A stretch of 64,000 nucleotides of DNA from Chionis minor (Eukaryota > Chordata > Aves > Charadriiformes > Chionididae). Location: NCBI GenBank assembly GCA_013398295.1, contig VZSF01010491.1, forward strand, positions 1,257,003-1,321,002, read 5' to 3'. A program made the position numbers and the translations under genes. Below the pieces are notes generated by a model. That model was not told the DNA's origin and searched no databases. It saw nothing but the letters and a program-made list of their open reading frames with translations. Positions 49,749 to 62,801 of this stretch are shown here, one piece after another; the stretch's first letter is position 1; the number at the start of each line of letters is the position of its first letter.

Positions 49749-52700
49749 AACTTTCAGAGAGTTCTTCCTCTGGATTAGAGGGGAGGCATTTCAGCTCCTA
49801 AATAAATGAACACATTTGTAACCATGAACAGAGATTTAACGTAAGTCTAGAATACTTTTTCCTTGAAGTCTGTATTTTAGCACAAAAGGTAGAGAAGGCA
49901 TCAAGGACCATCAGCAGCCACATAAGTACCTAAATTGAGCAAGAAAATGGCTTCAGTTCTACATAGCCTGGTACTAGCAAATAGACCACAGAGGCTTCTT
50001 CATCGGACAAGAATGACAGGCAAATCAAGCAGTTTCATACCCTCAAGCAGTCACATGCAAAAGATAAGCAGTGCTCCTTTCTCACATATGCAGCTAGTTC
50101 AAAGGGGAGAGGAAGGGAGCATTTTTTCATATGATATACTAGGGAAAATATGAATACTCTAACCTAAAACCAGATTGAACCAAATTAATTACAGGATTAT
50201 AACCCAGTAACTTGCTGAGTAATCAAGAAATTTAAAACATGAGCCACCTGTCTATTGAAGAAGCCTACAAAGAGCTTGATCATCAAGTTGTTCTCAATTT
50301 TCTCAATTGTGAAAGTCTACCATTTTGTCAAGCAAATGAAACATATCTGTCAAGCATACAAAAAACAAAGGGTTAGTATATTTTATCTCATTCTCAAGCA
50401 CCTTAGTGGTCCTAACATTAGCATCCAATATATTTTAGGTGGACTTCCTGCATGCCTCAATCTCTGCAGTCTTTAGCTTCCAATCTATAACTCATTGCTG
50501 TAGATTTTTTCCACTTCATTTAAATAGCAGACACTTCGCACTACTATGACATTACCTTCCTTCAAATTTGTTTTCTAAGCATCTAGTAGAACATCCTTTT
50601 GCTGCTTTCCCTTTTAAAATGTAGTAGAAAAGAAATTTATATCCAGGTAATTTGGCTGAATGACTTCCAAGTGCTCTTTTTAAAAAGGAACAAATAAATC
50701 CTGATGATTAAAATTTTTATCTATTATGTACAATCAAAATCAATTCATAGTCATTCATACTTTATCACACACAGAGGTTTCAAATACGTAATTGGTTACT
50801 TAGCATCTTTCAACATAAGGTGCGACTCCAAATCATTCTACACTGACTTCTGAGAATATTGCATCCATCACCTTCTTTAATGAACATTTTAGTATTAGCA
50901 GTACAAGATCACCTGCACATAAAAATTACATTTCCTATACTTACGGAGCTAGTCATACTTTATGTGACTGCAATTTGATGGTCCATTGCAAGCTTTTTAC
51001 GCTGTGGCTTACTAGACAGAATACCAAATAACAAGTATTAATTTTTTTTTTCCATTTCTGAAAAGTTGAAAATAGGTAAATGGGTAAAAGCTAATTTAAT
51101 AAAAATAGCACTAGCCTTTCCCCCTTATTTTGCCTTTCCTAAATTTTAGCTATTTTAACCATCAAATACATCACTTCCTACCAAGGGCCAGTGATACTAA
51201 ACATTATCAACCATAAGCTTTCTTTTTTTGCTCCAAACTGACTACCTAACAATTCTTTCTTTATAAAGATCCTTACAATTACTCATCAGTTCTTGATAAG
51301 TGGTATTTCCAATATCTTGTATTTTGGCAGAAAAACAGACTACGGCACATCCATTACAAGTCCTCACAGTTGCTTAAGACATCATTGGAAGTAAAGCATT
51401 TTACTAGGCATTTCAGCCTCATCATCATTTCTTCCCATTAGTAGGAAAACATACTTTCATATTATAATGGATGCAATTACATCATTAAGAACAAATGGGG
51501 GGAAGGGGGTAGGTGGAGGAGGGCACGAAATGAACAAACAAAAGAAAAGGAGGAAATAGTCAATGAGGTCTGTGAGTGACCCAGAAGCTAAATCTTAACT
51601 GAAAGAATAGGCACCAACATTCTTGAACCAGCAAACCGCATTGGTGAAGACCTTCAAAGACAACTGTTAAAAGGTAGCTTATCTGCATGAATTAGTTAGC
51701 ACTTAATTCTATCTCCACTGAACAATGTAGCTGGAAAAGAAGAGGAGAGAGGAAAAAGGAAGAGGCAGCCAGAATGTGCCACGCTATTTAAATAAGTTAG
51801 AAGTATTCTCTGCATACTTTTCCTCTGAAACCACCACACATGTTTATGGCAGTGTATAATTAGTTTTTTATTGGCTAGTTGCTGAATTGACAAATAGGAT
51901 TCAAGAAATGCTTATGCAATGCAAGAGGGAGTTTCCCAATACCTAGCCTTCGCATTGAATTAAACAAATTTGCCTAGATGCAGTCAGGATGAACATTGTT
52001 TTCCTTAGAATATCCAATTCTGGCCATGTGACAACCAGGAATCTTATCACACAGGCCAACCCTCTGATAACCTAATCTTGGTTTAGACAGACTCTGTTAG
52101 CAGTGCATTCATTTTCAGTGGCAAACTAACTACTATCCTTCAAAAGACCTTAAAGTAAATAACATTCAGCAAAGCAGTCTAAAATATTTTAAAGTTGAAA
52201 TGCCCATGAGCCTGAGAATCATTTCCCCTACCAACATAGCTTGTCCATACCTCTGTAGTCCAGAAGCACTACAGGGAACACCAGGCTGACAGAAAGATGA
52301 GTTCCCAAAGTACATTGCCAAAATAAAACACATTCTGTGCTGACTGGATTAACCTTCATAGCTGAACCACCTGAGATACATTTGAGCAGGCAGTTCATGC
52401 CATAACTTGTCAATAGAACTAGGAAGGGGGAGATTTGGGCCGGCATTTATTGCTACAAAGAGAAATGAATCAGCGAGTCAAGAGGGCTCACGGAGTAAAT
52501 ATGCAAACCAGAGCTTACGTAAGATGCTTGGAACATGTCCAAAACCTATTGAAATAAAGTAGCCATAAAAATATCGAAAGGATGGGATACAAGGGGCCCT
52601 CCTTAGCCAATGTTGTTTCGTTACTCAGTAGAAGTCTTGATGGCAAGACAATGAAACAGTATTTTCCTTAACTAACTCTAATTACACTCAGCTTCAAAAC

Positions 52701-53982
52701 TGCATCCTTAAATAAAACATAGTCAGAAGACCAAATACACTCTATTGCAAAAGAAGCTGCAACTCTCTGTATAAGTGAAGATTTTAGAGACTTGTCAAAT
52801 TTTCCTATTAGAGTATGGATTACAAAAAGTAAAAAAAAAAAAGTGACAAATTTTTCTATTTAACCTTTGGTCTAAAGTTTCTTTCACATATTTCAGCTAT
52901 AGACAAGTAAGAACTCATTTATGGTCTGTGTGTTCACCCATGTATTTCAGTACTTGTATATACACATTGATACATTATGTTCATGTTTGACCTAAGCATT
53001 TAGCAGTGTGCTCACTGTGGATTTAGCAGCTTGACAAATTATGGCACCTCTTCCAGAAACCTATTCATTACAAAAATTTGAGAGGCTGGGGAACATGCAC
53101 TCAACTGGCCCTCAGAAGCCTCTATCCAAGAGCATCACAAAACATCAGACACACTTACTAGGTCTATTGTGATAGCTAGCCTATTGCAAAGCCAGCATTT
53201 GCTTCCCAATCCTGTTGTTTTCAGCTAGAAGAGCTTTTCTTCCCCTAATAAAGACTCATTGGTCAAGCCTGCTAATAAAACAACAGTAAGGAGTGAAAAA
53301 AATGACCAGACATAAGAGCAAACTACTGCAAAGCAACAAAAAATAAACCCTAGGTTAACCATTCCATTTGAATTATCTTTGTAACACTTAATAAGCGCTT
53401 CAATGTGAAAACAAGCAGATCCGCAGTGAAATTAGAACTATAAAACAAGATTCTAATTCAACATAAAATTAATCTCAACTTTCAAACATGTATCAGCCTA
53501 TTCTTTTATACATACTAATTTGTACATATACAAATACAAATTTCATAAGACACCTGCATTTCCAAGCACACCATTTCTACAATACTACTAAGCATTTAAA
53601 GCAGTATCCTTTCTATTAAAATATTTCCTCTTTCAAAACTCAAACATTTTCTGTGGCTAGTTACAAATATTGGTTAATTTATTTACCTACATTCTTGAAT
53701 ATAAGCAAGAGATAGAGAGGGCAGAGCGAAAGATGTGTTTACTCAATGGTCCTAACTGGGACTAAACCAGTATATCAAGATCAAGCTTACCCTACTGGAG
53801 ATGCTACTCCAGTATATTAACATCAAAACACACTGTGATCTGCTAAAGATTTTTGTGGCACTTCCATTAGGCACTTACTAAAAAAAAAAAAAAAAAGCCA
53901 CATCATTCTGGTTATATAGTCCCTATAATTCTGTACAAGGAGCTACATGCACCTGCTGTTAAATTATGGGATTAAAAATAAG

Positions 53983-54035
53983 TTTAAACAAACAAAAAAA
54001 CCCCCAAAACCAAACCACTTCGGTCTTAGCCCCCC
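53983..54035. repeat. A/C-rich low-complexity tract with C-runs
   Basis: AAACAAACAAAAAAACCCCC is followed by more A/C sequence and, after a short mixed stretch, a C9-C10 run near 54030-54039. It is the third such tract in the presumed ERBIN introns. Confidence 0.75.
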
Positions 54036-55725
54036 CCCAAATATACTATTAACGATGTAACAAGCATACACAACCAAAACAGTACATGCTTGCAACTAAA
54101 AAAACCAAAACTAAAGTGACCCCTCAAAACAGTAACAACAAAACCCTAGTCATATTAACCTTTCTCTAGACAGTATAATAGCACTTAAGATAGCTTATCT
54201 GGGGCAGAATAATTTGTTTGAAATGGCTTTTTTTTTTTTTGCACAGTTACCTGAACACATTACCATAAAATGGGTTACTACCTTGTATACACATTATAGA
54301 ACATTCAAAGTAAATTAATAATGCAGAAAATTAAAGCAGAAGCAATGGAAGCCAGGTTGCTTATACACAAGTGCTCTCACACAGACATATCAACATGTTA
54401 AAACCACAGACACACAGTGTTCTTATGTGACCCAAGTGTGACAGACCATGCCACTGCAGTGAATATCCCTAGTGCTTCTTGACAGAAAGCAATCACAATT
54501 CACAGTTCCTACCCACCTTCCCTACAAGCTACTGTAATGCAAGTTCAGCAGGTAAAACAAAAGTCTGTCATCCTTACATGTGAGGGTGAAAGAAGATACT
54601 ACTACACTATAGAGTTACTGAAACAGTAAGCGCACATAAAACACTTCTTTCCGTTTATCTCCTTCAACACATCTGGACAGACACCTACCCGAATTACGCC
54701 ACCACTGCCAATTCACACCATGTAAGTCTGAATCAGTTTCTGAACTTGGATCACAGAATCACCAGGATGCAGAACAGGGTTTAATAAACATCCACACGGA
54801 TCTGTGAAAAAGAATTAAGAAGAGTTTTCAAGATGATGGGTATAAGGGGCCTGGCACAAAAACTAAGACAGTTTCAAATCCACACATTAACTTTGGTTTA
54901 CACGAGAATTAAACATAGAAGACACAGCAGTGGTAATACGTAACTTACCACCACAACCACAATTCTACAATTACTCAGTTTTGTCCTCTGCCAAATCTCA
55001 AAGTAATGCAAACAGAGAAAGCAGTGTCCCAAAACACAAAAAAGGTAGAATTGATTATCATCCTCTCCTCCTATGCCAGCCAAAACCAAAACACATGCAT
55101 TGCTAGCGACCTCGAGTTCAAAACAGCTCCCTTTCCATCACTCATATGGGCGGAGTTTCAATTCAATTATCAGGTTAACAAAATGTAATCAAAACCAACA
55201 AGAAGCTATATGCCGGACCTCAACTGGATGACTTCCTCTTGACGTACTGCTGTTCTGCTCAGTCTCAAAGACATTCTCTGAAAAGGAATCTATACCACCC
55301 ACAGTCACATGGGGAAACACAACTCCTCGCAAGAGATGAAGCTTTAAAAGAGCTGCAATTATTTTAATAGGACCTGCCAGCTGCCTTTCATTTAGCTTAA
55401 CATGAGGTTTTATTGAAATTCTGCAGCCACAGCCATTGGCAAGAGAAGAGGGAGTCGCTTACAAGTAGCTGGATCTGTTTCTGACGAGCTTAGTCTCCCT
55501 GGTGAGCTTCTGTGCGCCATAGACTCTCCGTGTTGAGGATACAAAGTTTTATTGTGTGGTCCTTGCTAGTAGGCCAGAATAATGAAGCAATATGTACATG
55601 GAACACACCCATAGCCTCACCTTGACAACATTTACTAGAGACAGTTCAAATAAGGTACCAAAATATGGGAGAGGACAAGAAGTTACACAGGAGTAATTTT
55701 GTCATCTCGTTTCAAAACAGCAAAA

Positions 55726-55765
55726 ACACACACACACACACACCCACCCACCCCAAAAAAAAAAA
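55726..55765. repeat. (CA)n microsatellite followed by CCCA units and A11
   Basis: About nine CA units (55726-55743), then CCCACCCACCCC, then eleven A. Simple sequence, likely length-polymorphic. Confidence 0.93.
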
Positions 55766-58700
55766 GGCCACCACTACATCTAGGTTTCTGTGTTGGTAAC
55801 CACAACCCCTCCTGAAAGAAAAAGACTCTTTAGATCAGATCCTGATTAGTATACTCTTTTCATAAAGCATTCAATATACAGTGTTGAGTTTCATGATTCC
55901 TAAAGTTTCTAAGACAAAGAACAGCAATAGAATAGCCATTAAAATAACTGTTTCTACCACTTCCAGAGCAACCTGTGATATTCAACAAACTCTAAAACCT
56001 CCATACTAATACAATTGTTTAACAGTTCTCAGCTACCTTTTCCAAAACGCTGCTGGAATCAGGTCCCCATGGTGCCATGTCCAGCACAGCTAGAAAATCT
56101 GAAGGATGCCAGGCTTAATGCTGGTCCTGATACTTTCCTAGCTTGCTCAGGAACAAAAAATTTGGATTGCTGCCCCTTATAGTAGTGGCTCTGGAACTTT
56201 CCTTCTGAAATTTTTCTACTGCTTTCCTACCTACAGCCAAAACTTTTGCATGACCAAAAATCCTAAAATAAGTATTGTATTATATCAAGTTTATATCTGG
56301 CCAGCAACTTTCTTCATACACACCCCATTTAGGAACTTGAAACAGCTTTCTTGGTCTTAACTAAGATGAGTTGAGTAACTTCCCTCTCCCTTGACTTGCA
56401 ATCTTCCACAGAAGGTTAAACTTTCAGTTCAATTTGAGACATAAGTGGCAACCCTATAGATAGACAGCGGGCTGTTGAACATGCTGACTCCTCCAAATGA
56501 TGCATTCAAGATTGTGACTACCTCTATCAAGTCAGACAGCAAGAAAAAGAATACAGTAACTGTAGGGCTATATAAACAACGGACAATTGCACAGATCATT
56601 ACATAAAAGATCTATGCATTATCTAAGGACAGAAAAAGAGGACTGGAACACTCCTCCATTCTCTTTTCTCTCCCCCTACTGATAGATAAGCTGCTGTTAC
56701 AAAAGCTCAGAAGACAAACATCAGTTTAACTCTACTGGCAACTGCAATGTATTTCCTGTGACCACTAACCACTTTCTTGTTAGAGTCAAAAATCCACGAT
56801 TTTTTTCTTAAATAAAAAATCGACTACCCTGACATACATGCTACAAGTGCTCAGTCTTAAACTAGACCCCAAAAGTTAAGGGTTGAGGAGGACCAGGAAA
56901 ATAAACATTTTACACACCTTAAGAAGAAACATGTTCTGCTCTGGCACTTCTTCCCCTAAAGCAAGTTTTCCCCACAACATGGTAACTTAAAAAATAAGTA
57001 GAACTAAGACTTCAGTCTACTTCTAGCTTTTTCATTATCACAAGCTCCTAATTTTTTAACTGAAACGCATGCTGCCTAATTAACAGCAAGAACCCGCTCC
57101 AACTCAAAACCCTGATGGGCAGGTCACTGTATGAAAGAGAACCCATATTACATTTGAGTTATGAATTAATTTCAGAAGAGTTATGAACAATGAGGACTTT
57201 TCAGAACTAGACAGATTGGTACTGTTGGATGCACAAAGTCATCCCTTGCAGACAACATCAGACAGAGAACAACTATTTTTGTGGCTGCAAAGACAATTAC
57301 GAGAAGAATCAACTTGGATTTTACTCCACTACCACACCTGCTGAAGGAAGATGTCAGATAGAACATCGTAATGGACACTACTTTCATTTCATTCCACATT
57401 CCACACAAAGCCAAGAGGCATCATCACACCACTATCTTGGCAATACAGCTGCAATTACTGATAGCAGTGAGCAACGCAAATGATCATGTAAAGCAGCAAA
57501 ATTCATTAGAAATTTTCCATTAATCAAGTTTTAAAAGGGTTAAAAAAGACTACCTGAGATATCCATTAGTGCTGCTGCATCAGTAGACCTACGTATAAAA
57601 CCTAGCATTTTGCTTTCACAATGAACAGGAAAAAAATAAATCATTTACTACCACGTGATTCTTTCCTTTCCATTTTCTTCATTTACCACAGCAAAGTAAA
57701 AAAGTATATTTACATTTCTTTTAAGCATAGTTTAGCTGAATCCATAGTCCAAAATAAGGGAAAAATATGAACTTAGGAATTCATGAACACAATTACTAGG
57801 AGCACACATACAAAACCAGTAATTTAGCAGCTACATTAATGCAACTGGGTATGAACTGAATAAACAAAACAAACATTCTCCACAGTTACCTTCTGAAAGC
57901 AACTAAATACTTTGTGTATCTGATTTTTTTTTCAGTTAAGTGGGACAGAGGATGCATACAATTACAGATAATACACACAAATTAGTTAGCTTATATTACA
58001 AGAAGTTGTTTTGACACGTATTTACTCCACTTTCAAAAAATCAGTAAGAAGTGCTTAAACACACTCGACTAGTATCCTTCAGAGTGTTAATAGATAATTT
58101 CATTATACAGAGATTCCAGATTGCTGGAAGCTAGATGATTGACAGGAGAGGGCATCAACTTGCAGGTACTTTGTGAGCTTAAATACTTGCTGTTGAGTAG
58201 CTGAACTGTTGGTTTTTGTTTTTTTTTACACAACCTAAACACATAAATTTGACACTGAATCCTAAATTCTTCTCCAGATGAATGACTTGAGGCAAGGGGA
58301 GGAGAAGAAGGGAACCCTCTTCAGCAGTGTATGTTAAGCTCACTAAGCTCAGCCTCACTAGTGACTATAATTTCATCATGCAACACTCGCAGTTGATATC
58401 CAAGTATCAGGACTAATAGCATAAAATGCAGAGACTAATTTCTAGTTTGGGTCTTAAAATTAAGGGATCTTAAAATAACCATCTTTCTCTCTTATTTCAA
58501 GATACATAGATATAAATCTACACACATATACCTAAAAAGCGGTACACAGCTTGTAGTCTAATCACCCAGCAGAATAAATGTAAGAATATCCACAAAAGTT
58601 TTCTTTTGTGAAAACTTTCTGCCTTGCATTTTAAGACACGACAGATAACACTGAAACTAGACTCCAGTCCTTCAAAAGTGTCTGACTCTTCCCTAAAAGA

Positions 58701-60975
58701 GACAAAGCTATAGCATCAAAAAAAGAAATCTACTTCACATTTTAAGCAGGAAAAATCTAGAAGAAAGGTAACTTTAAAAACACAAAACCTGAATGCAGTT
58801 CTTAATATTTCAATCACATACTCACTTGGAGGGAGAGCTATGAATACAAACATGAAGTTATGCCAAAAAAAGATACACATGCCCTCAGGTTTAGAGTCGA
58901 TTCCAATTTACCACACTCTAGATTCTTATTACAGATAGACTCTGTACAAATGAAGCAGACACATGAAGGAAACATGAAAAAAATATACAGTTGTTTCATG
59001 CTTATTTGCAAGGTCAACGATACTTCATGTTTTACTTCCTAACTAGACTGTTAATGTATTTTTTACAAAGAAATTTTAGTATATTTTGAATCTAGGGGGA
59101 GGGAAGGAAAATAAGAAAAAAAGACCACACCACATTTTATCTTATGAAACCAATTGCTGGTTTCAAAAGATAAAAATTTCAGTACCAGAAAACTTAATAT
59201 CATTACAGTAGCTCCTCTCAAGTATGCAGAGGATCACCATTTGGAGACAACCTTAACAAAATAATTTACTGTCTCCAAATCCTGCATAGATTAATCCTTG
59301 TACTACACCATTTGAAAGAAAAACTAACACATACGTTATCTTCTCAAATATAACATTCAAAATAATTTGGGACCTAATATATTCTGCTGAGGTTTTTTTC
59401 CATCTTGTACCATAGGAAAAGAAATTATCTTCCAGCAATCACTATTTCCTCTGATGTGCCACATGAAATACTTAGCAATCAACCAGCAAATACACAGTTA
59501 TTTTGCACATTAAAGAGCAGGGCATACAAAAAGACAACTGCTGGCATGAGAAACAGCTTATCTGCCTAAGGACGTTTTCAAAACTGTGCATTTAACACAT
59601 TACTATTCCAGTAAGCAGGCAATGTCCAGCTACGCTCTCTTGCATAAGTAATTGTTGCTAACACTGGTGTTACTGAAGGAGGAAAACCAACTCAAGTGTT
59701 TCTCGTGTAGCAGTTCTAAGAAATGCACTGCAGGGAACAACAATTTAATGTCGGATATCAGGAAACAAATTTTGAGACAATAGGAACTCAATACTTCCCC
59801 CCCCTCCCCCCACATAAGAAAGGGGACACTACTGCTTTTCCACATCACTCCACTTAGTCTCTTCTGAGAAGCAGAGATAAGCACAGTATCAGAGTCTTAA
59901 AAAGCTGGTACCAACACAGGAAAAATGTTTACCTCATGCCCCTCAATGCCACCTCCTCCCAAGTGTATGGGCTCGGCCCTTCTGAGAGAGAAGAAAGATC
60001 AGAAGCTTTGTCACCTGCACTTGATGAGTGCAGGACAGACACGTGAGAACAGTATACGTGGCCCCACACTACAGTCACACAGCACCTTCACACCCGGGCG
60101 CCAGATTTCCCCCAAGATTTTAGAATGATGAAGCTAAATGCCTTCTATTCTTCCATCCCCTGCCCCCTAAATTACGTTGCACTTTTAGTACCTCCGTCCA
60201 TAAACGTGGTTCTACATTGCCCATCTGAGATGAAGCAGTAAAATACAGTAATGGCATCCCAAACTATCAGGTGGCAGACATTTCCAGTTCTATCATTCTA
60301 CTTGTGATACTAGACACCATACAAACTTGTTCACTACTCATCCTGACTGCCCATCACTTGTCAGTTCTCCATTCATACTAGTCTTGGGGTCCAATTTAAA
60401 AGCACAGCATCCCTCATTCAAATACTGTTGACCTACACAGTTCAACAGAAAATGAAAAATACAAACCCACCAGAAATGCCTAGGAACTAAAGAAAAATAG
60501 GTACAAAAGTCTCAAAAGGAAGAGCTCTGCAAGGTAGCTTTCAGAAGAAAAGGACTTCATTGCTGCTTCTTCTCCAATTTCAGTTCTTACTGTTCGTGAT
60601 TTCCCACCCCTGCGGCAATTACAAACCATTTCACAGATAGACATGAAACTCCCAGCCCAGTGTGCAAAGTCTAGAATTCAATCTGCATATGGCCAAAAAG
60701 CAGGAAAGACAGAAGGTGGTACACTTTAAATCTGCTCAGAAAGAGATGTAACTGGGTGAGTATCCCAGTTTTTAACTGCACTACTGATTTTTAGGGAAGG
60801 ATTACTGAGGATCAAATCAGTGATGATGAAGAGCAACATTTACATCTCCTGATCAAGTAAAAGACTATTCCTAACCAGCAACTGGAACTCAAAAGGCAAG
60901 TCAATTCCCATTGTCCTTAATTCAAACTAGAGACTGCTAAACAAAGAGTAAGCCCTGCTTTCCCCTCACACTTAC

Positions 60976-61046
60976 CTTTTATTAAATCTAGGGTTTGCAT
61001 AACTGCACCATGAGTCCAATCAGCAACTGACCCAAAAAGGCTAACC
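60976..61046 (-). other. exon-like segment with consensus splice sites (71 nt)
   Basis: On the minus strand, acceptor TTTTCCTGACATCTTGCAG (ending at 61047) and donor AAAAG/GTAAGTGTG (60975 onward) enclose 71 nt. One frame is fully open (VSLFGSVADWTHGAV then MQTLDLIK), but I do not recognise the peptide and a 71-nt open frame is expected by chance. It could be a second untranslated ERBIN exon, an exon of another transcript, or a cryptic exon. Confidence 0.28.
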
Positions 61047-62792
61047 CTGCAAGATGTCAGGAAAATATTTTTTTTAATTAGGTTAGCTTGCTCATCAACT
61101 CACTGACCTTCAATACCAAATCTTCACATATGAAGCAAAGGACCCACACAGGAGGAAAGAGGAAGCATACTGCGTGCTGTCAGAGGAGACCCAGCAGAAT
61201 GTAAGACTATACATTCAGTCACAGGCTTTCTAAATTAAGACTCCATTAAAGTAAAGATGATAACTTTCATTATTACTGGTATTTTTCTCTTAGTATGAAA
61301 TGTTAATGTTCACAACAGCACATGCCTGTAGCAAAATTCATTCGTGTGGGTCACATTTTATAATTTAGTCTGCCTTGGATTCATATTTTTGGTGGTTTTT
61401 TTTCCTGAAAGCATCAACCAGTTAAGACAAGAAGTCTGGGGAAGGGGCAAGGGAGAATAATTTAAAATATAAAAATTAACCATGCCAAATATCTCCAGGC
61501 AACCAGCAAGTGGTGAAGACATTCAGCCAGGTTAGTAACTGGTTATGGTCCAGACAGTGACTATGTCAGCAGTTCATGTTCTACACTTTGAATTCATAGC
61601 TGAAAGAAATATTTACAGGATGTGGTCTTAACTGCAAGACACCCTTGCTCAGCAAGTGCTGCACATGTTTTTGCAACAAAAAGTCAACTACTTGCCTACA
61701 AAGCAATGCTTTACATTTATAAAAGGCTTGAGGGAATGAGACTGAAGTTTATAAAACAGACCATTAAATTTAAAAATTTACCTGCACCTACTTTCTTTCA
61801 ACCAAAGAAAAACCCCTCTTAAATTCCAAAGTGGCCAATACAAGAAGGTGCCTCAGCAATAAGTGCTCATGATAAAGGGATTCAATTGTTCAGCTGGGGC
61901 TAACTGTAGTATCAAGGCTTTAAAAAAAAGTAGAAATATAAGAAATTAATATCAACCTCTAATTCAATCCCCAACTACTGGATAGATCCATAAAAAGAAA
62001 AATTGAGACCTGAAATACACAACAATGCCACTGATCTAGATGCATCTTTCATCTGTACTAGTGCTCTTAAAAGTAACTGAAGATATACAAGATGCACCTC
62101 AAGCTTCCTATAGTATCAAAAGCTGCCACTGCAAAGCAGATGATGTCCATTACTTAGAGCAGAATGCACCCTACTTCGAATCTTAACAGGAAAGATGATT
62201 TCCACCATATCAAGTCCATGTAATAAGACGGTTTCTGTTAACTTTTAGGTGTCTGGATGTAAAGCAAGTCTAATAAATGCTATGGATGAAACGCCGCTCT
62301 CTGCGGCACACACAAGCTTCTCATCCAAATTCCCCTTCTACTGCCCCTCCTCCTGACGGATTAAGTAAGAGTCTGCCACATCATGCACCTGAAAAAACAC
62401 ACTTAACAGTAAATCCTGATATGAAGAAATGCAAATAATTTTTTTTAATTTAAAAAAATAATCTTCAGTGATGCTGTCTTCTGGTCTGCTCCCAAGTCAA
62501 CATTATCAATGTCTTGGAGAGCCTAAGGAGAAAGGACATATTCAGGAATAAATCACAAGGATGAAACAAAGTGTAAAAGCCAATATGGTTTTAAAAGTCA
62601 CATCAATTATATGTCATGGTTAATTAAATCACAGAGTAGAATTAAGTTGCAAAGTACCTTAAAAAAAACCAAGACAACTGTTTAATGGAGAGGTAACAAA
62701 AGAGATACTGGGTAAATCCATGAACTTGGTTCTACAATACTATCAACAGCACAGAAAGCTGTTAGCAGAAATTTTGGAATGAACTCTGAAAA

Positions 62793-62801
62793 GGGGGGGG
62801 G
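62793..62801. repeat. G9 homopolymer after an A-run
   Basis: AAAA followed by nine G. A similar A-to-G junction occurs at 8717-8732, with eight G at 8725-8732. Confidence 0.9.

Noticed and set aside
50946..51014. Minus-strand segment between TTCTGTCTAG and CC/GTAAGT
   Set aside because: Plausible acceptor but weak donor context and no conserved content; not separable from chance.
54750..54790. ATCACAGAATCACCAGGATG, similar to a CR1 3' end
   Set aside because: The match is too short and the sequence beyond it does not continue as CR1.
54949..54987. Minus-strand exon-like segment ending in GTG/GTAAGT
   Set aside because: Good donor, but the acceptor (GATTTGGCAG) has a weak pyrimidine tract and there is no content to support it.
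60817..60865. TGATGA and CTGA spaced like a C/D-box snoRNA
   Set aside because: The spacing is too short, and no terminal stem or internal C'/D' boxes are visible.
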